From an uncultured Pseudomonadales bacterium (lineage in GTDB: Bacteria; Pseudomonadota; Gammaproteobacteria; Pseudomonadales; Cellvibrionaceae), in contig CANLTI010000004.1 of assembly GCA_947494095.1 (NCBI GenBank), positions 57,197 through 121,196 on the forward strand: a DNA stretch of 64,000 nucleotides. Reading direction: 5' to 3'. The position numbers were made by a program, and so were the translations under genes. Under the pieces are notes generated by a model, which searched no databases, had not been told where the DNA came from, and saw nothing but the letters and a program-made list of their open reading frames with translations. Positions 1 through 7,143 of the stretch are shown here, piece by piece. Within the stretch, counting starts at the first letter, position 1, and each line of letters opens with the position of its first letter.

Positions 1-1
1 A

Positions 2-373
2 ATGAAGTCTATTCGTATTAATGCGGCCCTTGCTCTCGAAAAGGCGCGTGAGCACGGCAGTTTTGGGGCTTATGTGGCGCAGTGGCCAGGGGCTAATATT
101 GTAGGTTTGTGGACGGAGTTAAAAAAGCAAGGTGCGCAGCTCGGTGGTATGAGTGGGTCGCGCTTTTTGCGTTTGGTAGGTAAAGATACCTTTTTACTAA
201 CCGATGATGTGTTGGCCGTGCTTAAGGCCCAGGGTGTTGTTAATAAAATGCCCACAAGCCAAAAAGATTTAGCGCTGGTGCAGGGCGTTTTTAATGATTG
301 GCAAGTGCAAAGTGGTTTGCCGTATAGCCATATTAGCCGCATTGTCTCGATGACGGCTGCAAGCTGGGGCTAG
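2..373 (+). CDS. C-terminal part of a DNA-3-methyladenine glycosylase I-like protein (probably cut by the window edge)
   Basis: The reading frame is open from base 2 and codes for 123 residues. The ATG at base 2 may be an internal methionine, because family members are about 200 residues or longer. The stretch LGGMSGSRFLRLVGKDTFLL and the following helical segment resemble the C-terminal half of Tag-like (COG2818) helix-hairpin-helix DNA glycosylases. These excise alkylated adenine in base-excision repair. The N-terminal half with the family's metal-binding and catalytic residues is not visible, so activity cannot be judged. The assignment rests on remembered family similarity and is moderate. 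Confidence 0.45.
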   Translation: MKSIRINAALALEKAREHGSFGAYVAQWPGANIVGLWTELKKQGAQLGGMSGSRFLRLVGKDTFLLTDDVLAVLKAQGVVNKMPTSQKDLALVQGVFNDWQVQSGLPYSHISRIVSMTAASWG

Positions 374-409
374 AGGCATGTGGATGGTTGCGCTTTTAGG
401 GGAGTGGGG

Positions 410-1201
410 TTAGTCGTACATTTGTTTTTTCTTCCATTGGCCGTCTTTATTGGCGTACTCGTCCCACTCGCCTTCAAGCCCCTCTTGGTCTTCGGGCTCG
501 GTTTCTGGGGTTGTGGTTTCGGCGCCTTCTTCGGTGATACGCTTCGATAATGCGGCGCATTGCGTTTGTAGGTCGGATATGCGCTGATCAAAATTGCCCG
601 ACTGACGCTCGCGCTCCATAAGGTGTAGGGCTAGCTCTAGGTTGTGCAGCGCCAGCCTGGGCTTGTTTTTATCGAGCGCTTGGTTGCCGGCAATACTGTA
701 GGAGTCGACGGTGAGGCTAACAACCAGCCCGCGAATACTGGTGCGATGGGCATCGCCAGTTTGGGCGGGTATGCGGCCTTTTTCTTCTAGTTGATAAATA
801 TATTTGTGCAGCTCTTCTAGGCAGGCTTTTACCTCGCTAATTTGTTGCGGGTTGTCTAGGCTTACATTGCCTTGGCTGGTGTCTTGGCGGCGGGAATCAT
901 TCATTTGTTGCGATAGCGCCTGTAGTTCGCTTTGATGGCTGTTGTTTTCGGGTTCTAGCTCTGACAGCTGGTTGTAAATTTCCATTAGGCTTTTTTGGAC
1001 CAGCATCGATAGCTCGGGCGGTAAAAACCCTTTCGGGAACCCACTAAGCATAAACTTAAAATTACGCGCCTTGAGGCTGAGTGCGCCAATAAGGCGATCG
1101 CGCTGCTCGCGTTTGTGGGCGAGCGTTTGTGAAATAAAGGCGTAACACACAAGGCTTGCGAGCAAAACGATGATCACAATAATGACAACAACAGAGGACA
1201 T
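410..1201 (-). CDS. Single-pass membrane protein with cytoplasmic coiled-coil region, unknown function
   Basis: The protein has 263 residues if started at the ATG whose complement is at 1199-1201. This is preferred to an upstream frame extension because it places a long hydrophobic helix (MSSVVVIIVIIVLLASLVCY) exactly at the N-terminus. The rest is soluble, rich in Gln, Glu and Ser, and predicted helical (about residues 60-110 and 165-215), ending in an acidic tail followed by a Lys-rich terminus. This suggests an inner-membrane anchor with a large cytoplasmic domain. I do not recognise a named family. It is a single gene, convergent with the glycosylase-like gene at the window start. Confidence 0.6.
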   Translation of the reverse strand: MSSVVVIIVIIVLLASLVCYAFISQTLAHKREQRDRLIGALSLKARNFKFMLSGFPKGFLPPELSMLVQKSLMEIYNQLSELEPENNSHQSELQALSQQMNDSRRQDTSQGNVSLDNPQQISEVKACLEELHKYIYQLEEKGRIPAQTGDAHRTSIRGLVVSLTVDSYSIAGNQALDKNKPRLALHNLELALHLMERERQSGNFDQRISDLQTQCAALSKRITEEGAETTTPETEPEDQEGLEGEWDEYANKDGQWKKKQMYD

Positions 1202-1378
1202 GGGCGAATTCTTTAGGTGGTTTAACTTAAAGGTTAGTTGAGGCCTGCCGCCTTGCAAGGTGATGAGCCTTTGGTTTGCAAACCCTTTTCACGCCAGGGC
1301 TATCTTGAAGGTGTTGAGCTTGGCGCCAAAAGATTATGCTACATGAAGCTATTTTTTACATTTTTTTGAAAAAAGGCG

Positions 1379-1407
1379 TTGACAGGATTGGGGTTGGTCA
1401 ATAGAAT
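1379..1407 (+). promoter_or_regulatory. Sigma-70 promoter for the tRNA-Glu/Gly array
   Basis: A perfect -35 box TTGACA (1379-1384) is followed after exactly 17 bases by TAGAAT (1402-1407), one mismatch from the -10 consensus. It lies about 125 bases before the first tRNA, with no gene between, as expected for a stable-RNA promoter. It is the clearest promoter in the window. Confidence 0.8.
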
Positions 1408-1533
1408 GCGCACCACTTCAGCGGGTATGACATTAAGCCTTAAGCAAAATTAAGCTGCTGAAGATAGCTAAGTAACTGAAGATAAAGAAATATTTTTATA
1501 TTTAAAGTGCTTTGCTCTAATGTGTACGTCTTA

Positions 1534-1609
1534 GTCCCCATCGTCTAGAGGCCTAGGACACCGCCCTTTCACGGCGGTAACAGGGGTTCGAATCCCCTTG
1601 GGGACGCCA
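1534..1609 (+). tRNA. tRNA-Glu (anticodon TTC), copy 1
   Basis: A 76-base cloverleaf with an acceptor stem pairing GTCCCCA with TGGGGAC, anticodon stem CCGCC/GGCGG around CTTTCAC, T-loop GGTTCGAATCC, and an encoded CCA end. The TTC anticodon reads GAA and GAG. It is first in a four-tRNA array. Confidence 0.95.
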
Positions 1610-1615
1610 CATTAT

Positions 1616-1690
1616 GCGGGAATAGCTCAGTGGTAGAGCACAACCTTGCCAAGGTTGGGGTCGCGAGTTCGAGCCTCGTTTCCCGCTCCA
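1616..1690 (+). tRNA. tRNA-Gly (anticodon GCC), copy 1
   Basis: A 75-base cloverleaf with acceptor GCGGGAA/TTCCCGC, anticodon arm CAACC-TTGCCAA-GGTTG, T-arm with GTTCGAG and an encoded CCA. It starts six bases after tRNA-Glu, so the two are almost certainly co-transcribed and cut apart by RNases. Confidence 0.95.
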
Positions 1691-1823
1691 ATTTAAAAAT
1701 TTAGTTGTTAATTCTACTAATTTTTTTAATAAACTAGCGCTTTTAAAGTGATTAGTCGTTAAAAGTTAACATGAAAATGTTAATGATTTAAGCCGAAAGG
1801 CTAGCATTAATTTTGCGTCCTAA

Positions 1824-1899
1824 GTCCCCATCGTCTAGAGGCCTAGGACACCGCCCTTTCACGGCGGTAACAGGGGTTCGAATCCCCTTGGGGACGCCA
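1824..1899 (+). tRNA. tRNA-Glu (anticodon TTC), copy 2
   Basis: It is identical over its full length to the copy at 1534-1609 and lies exactly 290 bases downstream. The flanking bases differ slightly, which fits a tandem duplication of the Glu-Gly pair. Confidence 0.95.
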
Positions 1900-1905
1900 A
1901 ATTAT

Positions 1906-1980
1906 GCGGGAATAGCTCAGTGGTAGAGCACAACCTTGCCAAGGTTGGGGTCGCGAGTTCGAGCCTCGTTTCCCGCTCCA
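1906..1980 (+). tRNA. tRNA-Gly (anticodon GCC), copy 2
   Basis: It is identical to the copy at 1616-1690 and again 290 bases downstream of it. It is the last tRNA of the array and is followed at once by a strong terminator. Confidence 0.95.
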
Positions 1981-1983
1981 AAT

Positions 1984-2019
1984 AAAAAAAGCCGATAGTA
2001 TATGCTATCGGCTTTTTTT
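1984..2019 (+). terminator. Rho-independent terminator of the tRNA array
   Basis: The stem GCCGATAG/CTATCGGC encloses a short AT-rich loop and is followed by seven T. It is preceded by an A-run, so it could also work on the minus strand. It begins four bases after the last tRNA. Confidence 0.9.
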
Positions 2020-2106
2020 ATGCCTGCTGTTTATTAACCGTGCTTAATGTGTTTATGTTTAACTCACACTCAACAATTTGTTGTATGGCTCGGTTTTTTC
2101 TGACTA

Positions 2107-2643
2107 TTAAACGGATGTGTGGCCAGAGGTAAACTCTTTGCGCAGCGCATAGATGTAGTGCCGGCTGGCATCGCAGTGTTCTTCTATGTAGTCAATGCTT
2201 TTGCCTTTATCTAATAGCTTTATCACCTTTGCTCGCTTAAGGGGTTGGCCGTTGCGGGCGCTGTAGGGCTTACGTTTTTGCCCGCGCATAGATTCGCCGC
2301 GCTGCTTATAGTTTTGGGCTAAGGCTTTTTTGGTAAATAAGGTGATGCCGTTATTGCGGCAATAGCGCGCTAAATTGCGTGGATCCATCGCCATATCCTT
2401 TGCGACATCTTTTAATAGCTCACCGCTGTTTATGCGCTTTTTGACTTGCTTAACGCGCTCAGGGGTATAGGTGGTGGGTATTTTGCCGCGTGGCCCTGCC
2501 ACTTTAGTGTTTTGGTTGGCGCAGATGCGATACCAGCGGTTAGAGCTAATCCCTTCATCGGCGAGTGCCTCATAAAGGTAACTGCCTTTTTTAAGTTTGG
2601 CCTTAACGCGCCGTATAATGGCTTTTTCTTCGGTAGCGGTCAT
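2107..2643 (-). CDS. Putative DNA-binding protein with three helix-turn-helix-like repeats
   Basis: The protein has 178 residues, starting at the ATG preceded by GAGGAC at good spacing; an upstream frame extension lacks such a site. The sequence is strongly basic. Three segments have the same outline of a Gly- or Ser-marked turn followed by a recognition-like helix: around KGSYLYEALADEGISSNRW, SGELLKDVAKDMAMDPRNL and KGKSIDYIEEHCDASRHYI. This resembles resolvase or transposase-type HTH units used repeatedly, without a catalytic domain. I infer sequence-specific nucleic-acid binding. I do not recognise the family and the target is unknown. It sits alone, next to the tRNA array. Confidence 0.6.
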   Translation of the reverse strand: MTATEEKAIIRRVKAKLKKGSYLYEALADEGISSNRWYRICANQNTKVAGPRGKIPTTYTPERVKQVKKRINSGELLKDVAKDMAMDPRNLARYCRNNGITLFTKKALAQNYKQRGESMRGQKRKPYSARNGQPLKRAKVIKLLDKGKSIDYIEEHCDASRHYIYALRKEFTSGHTSV

Positions 2644-2895
2644 ATTGATGTCCTCGTTATATTTACTATTAAAGCATAGACAAACATTGCCAAAGGACAG
2701 GAAAAAATTGATGTATTGCATATTGCTTAAAAAATGTAATAGATAGCCTAATACGTATTGTTTTTGGTTATTAATGGCGGGTTAAAGCGATGCCGGTTTA
2801 AGTGTCGTATAAAGTGGTGAAAGGCATAAACAGGCCGACCTGATTGGAGTGGTCAATGCCGACTTAGAGTGGCCAATATAGAGCGGAGCGCGCAC

Positions 2896-3114
2896 ATGAA
2901 TAGAATTAACCCCAAAAAACTTGCCAATAGTCACTGGACTGCGCTGCAGCCTAAAAATAAAGAAAAGCATTTTGTGGTGACTAAAGTCACTTACCATGAA
3001 GAGGATGGCCGTGTAGAGAGCTGCCTTTTTGAGGCTGTCTTTACAAAGCGTATTGAATCTATTGACTGGCACATGCTTAAAAATAGCGACAACTGGCAGA
3101 TGGGTTGGCGTTAA
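2896..3114 (+). CDS. Small Trp-containing protein, TIGR02450 family
   Basis: The protein has 72 residues. The start at 2896 is chosen because GGAG lies about nine bases upstream and the family begins MNRINPKKL. The stretch NKEKHFVVTKVTY, the later SIDWHMLKN and the WQMGWR end match the conserved small tryptophan-rich TIGR02450 family of marine gammaproteobacteria. It is a single gene. No function is established for the family. The long frame on the opposite strand over this gene is considered a shadow. Confidence 0.75.
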   Translation: MNRINPKKLANSHWTALQPKNKEKHFVVTKVTYHEEDGRVESCLFEAVFTKRIESIDWHMLKNSDNWQMGWR

Positions 3115-3246
3115 AGGTTGTTTTTGCGCTGTATACCCCCTTGCTTTCCCTGCAAAGTCCGGCTTTAAATAGCCAAAAAATAATCGTACGGGCTTAAGTA
3201 AGCCGCTATATTGCGGCTTACTTGGCATAATTACTGACGTTTTTTC

Positions 3247-3348
3247 AATCTAAACTTCTCTTCAATCTAAGCCTCTCTTTAATCTAAGCCTCTCTTTAAT
3301 CTAAGCCTCTCTTTAATCTAAGCTCCTTTTCAATTTAAGCTCCTCTAC
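3247..3348. repeat. 17-bp tandem repeat, six copies, across the 3' end of the RND pump gene
   Basis: Six units start at 3247, 3264, 3281, 3298, 3315 and 3332. The core unit is AATCTAAGCCTCTCTTT, with three perfect middle copies. The pump stop codon is at 3313-3315, so the two units at its coding side encode its last residues (KLKRSLD). Because 17 is not a multiple of three, adding or losing a unit would change the C-terminus. Confidence 0.9.
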
Positions 3349-6300
3349 GGCGCAAAACAAAATAGGCACTAAAAATACACTTACCATGGCGAGTAGCATA
3401 CCGCCAAATATAGGAATGGCCATGGGTGTCATTATTTCTGCCCCACGGCCAGTACTGCTGAGCACAGGCAGTAAAGCGATAAGTGTTGTGACTGTTGTCA
3501 TCACGGCGGGCCGAATACGGCGTGTGCCGGCAATAACAACCGCTGCACGAATGGCGTGTATTGTTTTAAATGGCGCGGCGTTATGACTATTGGGGTGTGG
3601 AGTAAATTGCTGCTTTAAATAGGTGGTAATCAGGACGCCATCATCGGTTGCTATACCAAATAACGCTAAAAACCCCACCCAGACCGCGACGCTTAAATGA
3701 ATGGCTTGTACATTAAATAATTGCCTTAAGTTATGCCCTAAAAATGTAATATCCAAAAACCATGCTTGGTTGTAGAGCCAAAGTAATAAAAAACCACCAC
3801 TCCAAGCAAAAGCGATAGCACTAAAAATAATGGCAATATTTGTGAGGCTTTTAAATTGTAAATATAAAACAATAATTATCGACAATAGTGCAAGCGGTAT
3901 GATGAATTTGAGTTTTTTCTCGGCACGTATTTGGTGTTGATAGCTGCCGGTAAATTGAAAGCTAACGCCGCTTGCTAAAGTGAGTTGGCCGCGGGCTATG
4001 CTCTGGTTTAATTTTTTTTGTGCATCATTAACAGCTGTGATTTCGGCGACCCCTTTGGTTTTATCAAAAAGTACGTAGCCTAATAAAAAAGTATTTTCGC
4101 CTTTAATGACTTGTGGGCCGCGCTGGTACTCAATGTGAGTTAGTGCTTTGAGGGGAACCTGTACACCATTGGGAGCCGTGACTAATATGTTTTCAATGCT
4201 ATTGATCGAGTCGCGTAGCTCGCGCTGATAGCGTACGCGAATAGAGTAACGCTCGCGGCCCTCTATGGCTTGGCTGACTGTTTTTCCGCCTATTGCTACC
4301 TCAATAACCTCTTGTACGGTTTGCACCTTGATACCGTATCGAGCGATGGCGCTACGGTTAATGGCAATTTCTAGGTAAGGCTTGCCCACCATTTTATCGG
4401 CTAATACCGCGGCGGCATTAATACTGGGTACCTCTTTTAGTAAGGCCTCTATTTGTAGTGCGGCCAATTCTATGGCCTCGAGTGTTGGACCAAATATTTT
4501 TACGCCCATAGGCGCACGAATACCACTTTGCAGCATAATTAAGCGCGTTGCTATAGGTTGCAGTTTAGGGGCCGAGGTGACGCCGGTCATTTGCCCAGCT
4601 TTAGCAATCGCTTGCCAAATATCATCACTTGTTTTGATGTGTGCTCGCCATTGCCTAAAAGGCTTGCCCGAGGTGCTTGGTATCAGTTGGCCTAAGCTGT
4701 CGCGTACAAAGGTTTGTTTTTTATTATTATATTCAAAGCGCATAACATCGCCATTAGGGGTGCTTTTGTATTCGGGTTTATAGCTCACCATGGTTTCTAT
4801 CATAGAGACGGGTGCTGGGTCTAAGGGGCTTTGCGCGCGGCCTAATTTACCCACAACTTGTTCGACTTCGGGAATGGCGCTAATGGCAATATTTTGTTTT
4901 GTTAAAATATCCATAACCTCGCCAATACTGGCATGCTGCATTGCGCTGGGCATAAATAAAAACGAACCCTCGTCAAGAACAGGCATAAACTCTTTACCTA
5001 AACCCGGTAAGGCGGCACTTATGTTTTGCCAAGGCTGAGTATTTTTTATCACTTGCGGCATAAAAAATAAAATATTATTAAGGCCAAAGCCTGCACTAAA
5101 CCCCAGCAGTACTACGCTAATAGCGCCAGCGATACATATTTTTTTGTACCTAAGTAGTTGTGTAAGAATACGCGGATAAAAGGCAATAAATAATCTAAAA
5201 AACCCGAGTATGCTACCAATACTGATGATGACAAAAAATATATTGCCAATATCATATTCAACACCCAGTGGTTGCCAGCTTTGCGCAAGTAGTATTGCAA
5301 CTAATAGCGTTATAAAAAATGTAATAAAAAAGCTAATACTCGTATTTATTTTATGGCTATGTAAATAACGTGATGTGAGGGGTGGGTAAGCTTGAATAGC
5401 ATTAAATAACCCCGTTATTGTAATAATAGTGCTAGTCATTAATATAATAGGTGTTGTGCTGATTAAGCCAAAAGGCAGGTAAACACCTGCAGCCGCAACC
5501 GCTAGCCAAAGGCTAGTTTTTAACCGTATAGATTGTTTGGGTGGGCGCAATAGGCTTTGTGCTAAGGTAGGTAAAATAATTAAAGTAATCACTATCGCGC
5601 CGACGAGTGTGAATGTTTTAGTGTAAGCCAGCGGGGTGAATAATTTACCCTCTGCGCCCTCCAGGGTAAAAATGGGTAAAAAGCTGATAATGGTTGTAAT
5701 CACGGCGGTGGTGATTGCGCCTGCAACCTCTGTACTGGCGGCATAAATAGTGTTGAGTGGGTTTGTATTAGGTGAGGCTACCTTTAGGTGCTTGTTGATG
5801 TTGTCAATGAGGATGACAGCCATATCCACAATTGTGCCAATGGCAATGGCAATACCGGCAAGGGCTACCACATTGGCATCTACATTAAATAACTTCATTC
5901 CAATAAATGCACTTAAGACCGCCAGTGGCATAACGCCTGCAATAAGCAGTGCACTGCGTATATGTAGCATCAGTAAAATAACAACAATCAGCGTAATTAA
6001 AAGTTGTTGGTAAATAGCTTTGTTAAGCGTATTCAGTGTTTGCTCAATAAGTTGGCTGCGGTCGTAAAAGGGGATAATACGCACTTGGCTAATGGTGCCA
6101 TCTTGCAGTGTTTTACTGGGTAGACCTTGGCTTATTTCGAGTATTTTTTGATTAATACGCTTTATAACCTGCGCGGGGTTTTGCCCATAGCGCGCCACAA
6201 TCACGCCACCTACGGCCTCGCTACCGGCTTTATTGAGTGCGCCACGGCGCAGTGCAGGGCCAAAGCCTATGGTGGCTATTTGCTCTAAGGTGATGGGCAC

Positions 6301-7143
6301 ATTGTTGCGCTGGGTGATAACGGTACGCTTTAAATCATTTAGGTTTTTAATAAATCCCAAACCGCGAATAACATATTCGACTTTATTGATTTCTATTGTG
6401 CGTGCGCCCACATCCAAATTGCTGGCGCGTACAGCGTCAAATACATCACTTAAGGTAATATTAAAAGCGCGCAGTGCATCGGGTTTTACATCAATTTGGT
6501 ACTCTTTAACAAAGCCACCAATAGAGGCGACTTCAGCAACGCCTTCTACGCTTTGTAGGGCATTACTCACTTGCCAGTCTTGCGTGCTGCGCAATGTGTG
6601 TAAATCCCAGCCGCCGGCAGGCTGATTGTTTTTATCGCGGCCCTCGAGGGTATACCAAAATATTTGGCCAAGGCCTGTGGCATCTGGCCCTAGCTGTGGC
6701 TGAACCCCTTGGGGTAGCGTACCTGCCGTTAGGCTTGCAAGTTTTTCTATAATGCGGCTTCGCGTCCAGTAAAATTCGCTGTCTTCATTAAAAATAATAT
6801 AAATAGAGGATATGCCGAGCATAGAATAACTACGCACAGTTTTAACGCTAGGTAGCCCGAGTAAGGCTGTGGTTAATGGGTAGGTGATTTGATCTTCAAT
6901 ATCTTGTGGTGAATGCCCAGGCCATTGTGTAAAAACAATTTGTTGGTTGTCGCCTAAATTGGGTATCGCATCAACAGGTACTGGTGAATGAGGTAAAAAG
7001 CTGTTTAAAAAATGATTTTCGGGCCGCTCAAAGGGCGCCACAATAAGGCCCCAAGTCATAAGCGCTAAAGCGAGTGCCCAGACTAATAATTTATTATTAA
7101 GGCTAAAGCGAATTAAAGCCTGTAAAGGATTAGCTGCATTCAT
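3313..7143 (-). CDS. cusA: Heavy-metal efflux RND pump, CusA/HME type, long form
   Basis: An inner-membrane proton-driven pump of 1276 residues that would export metal ions (Cu/Ag or a related cation) through a tripartite complex. It begins with a transmembrane helix followed by PVDAIPNLGDNQ and WPGHSPQDIEDQITYPL, both typical of the HME subfamily. The TM4 proton-relay segment GTIVDMAVILIDN (D440, D447) and the C-terminal AGTRRIRPAVMTT are present. It is about 230 residues longer than E. coli CusA. The extra part, roughly 545-655, contains additional hydrophobic helices between the first membrane bundle and the second porter half. The start overlaps the end of the adaptor gene by four bases. 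Metal specificity is inferred only. Confidence 0.9.
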   Translation of the reverse strand: MNAANPLQALIRFSLNNKLLVWALALALMTWGLIVAPFERPENHFLNSFLPHSPVPVDAIPNLGDNQQIVFTQWPGHSPQDIEDQITYPLTTALLGLPSVKTVRSYSMLGISSIYIIFNEDSEFYWTRSRIIEKLASLTAGTLPQGVQPQLGPDATGLGQIFWYTLEGRDKNNQPAGGWDLHTLRSTQDWQVSNALQSVEGVAEVASIGGFVKEYQIDVKPDALRAFNITLSDVFDAVRASNLDVGARTIEINKVEYVIRGLGFIKNLNDLKRTVITQRNNVPITLEQIATIGFGPALRRGALNKAGSEAVGGVIVARYGQNPAQVIKRINQKILEISQGLPSKTLQDGTISQVRIIPFYDRSQLIEQTLNTLNKAIYQQLLITLIVVILLMLHIRSALLIAGVMPLAVLSAFIGMKLFNVDANVVALAGIAIAIGTIVDMAVILIDNINKHLKVASPNTNPLNTIYAASTEVAGAITTAVITTIISFLPIFTLEGAEGKLFTPLAYTKTFTLVGAIVITLIILPTLAQSLLRPPKQSIRLKTSLWLAVAAAGVYLPFGLISTTPIILMTSTIITITGLFNAIQAYPPLTSRYLHSHKINTSISFFITFFITLLVAILLAQSWQPLGVEYDIGNIFFVIISIGSILGFFRLFIAFYPRILTQLLRYKKICIAGAISVVLLGFSAGFGLNNILFFMPQVIKNTQPWQNISAALPGLGKEFMPVLDEGSFLFMPSAMQHASIGEVMDILTKQNIAISAIPEVEQVVGKLGRAQSPLDPAPVSMIETMVSYKPEYKSTPNGDVMRFEYNNKKQTFVRDSLGQLIPSTSGKPFRQWRAHIKTSDDIWQAIAKAGQMTGVTSAPKLQPIATRLIMLQSGIRAPMGVKIFGPTLEAIELAALQIEALLKEVPSINAAAVLADKMVGKPYLEIAINRSAIARYGIKVQTVQEVIEVAIGGKTVSQAIEGRERYSIRVRYQRELRDSINSIENILVTAPNGVQVPLKALTHIEYQRGPQVIKGENTFLLGYVLFDKTKGVAEITAVNDAQKKLNQSIARGQLTLASGVSFQFTGSYQHQIRAEKKLKFIIPLALLSIIIVLYLQFKSLTNIAIIFSAIAFAWSGGFLLLWLYNQAWFLDITFLGHNLRQLFNVQAIHLSVAVWVGFLALFGIATDDGVLITTYLKQQFTPHPNSHNAAPFKTIHAIRAAVVIAGTRRIRPAVMTTVTTLIALLPVLSSTGRGAEIMTPMAIPIFGGMLLAMVSVFLVPILFCAVEELKLKRSLD

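Noticed and set aside
2782..3228. 148-residue frame on the minus strand
   Set aside because: It lies opposite the well-supported TIGR02450 gene, has no domain, no ribosome site and an unusual composition; taken as a shadow.
3247..3348. Could the 17-bp repeats be a CRISPR array?
   Set aside because: Units are contiguous without spacers, and no cas gene is present in the window.
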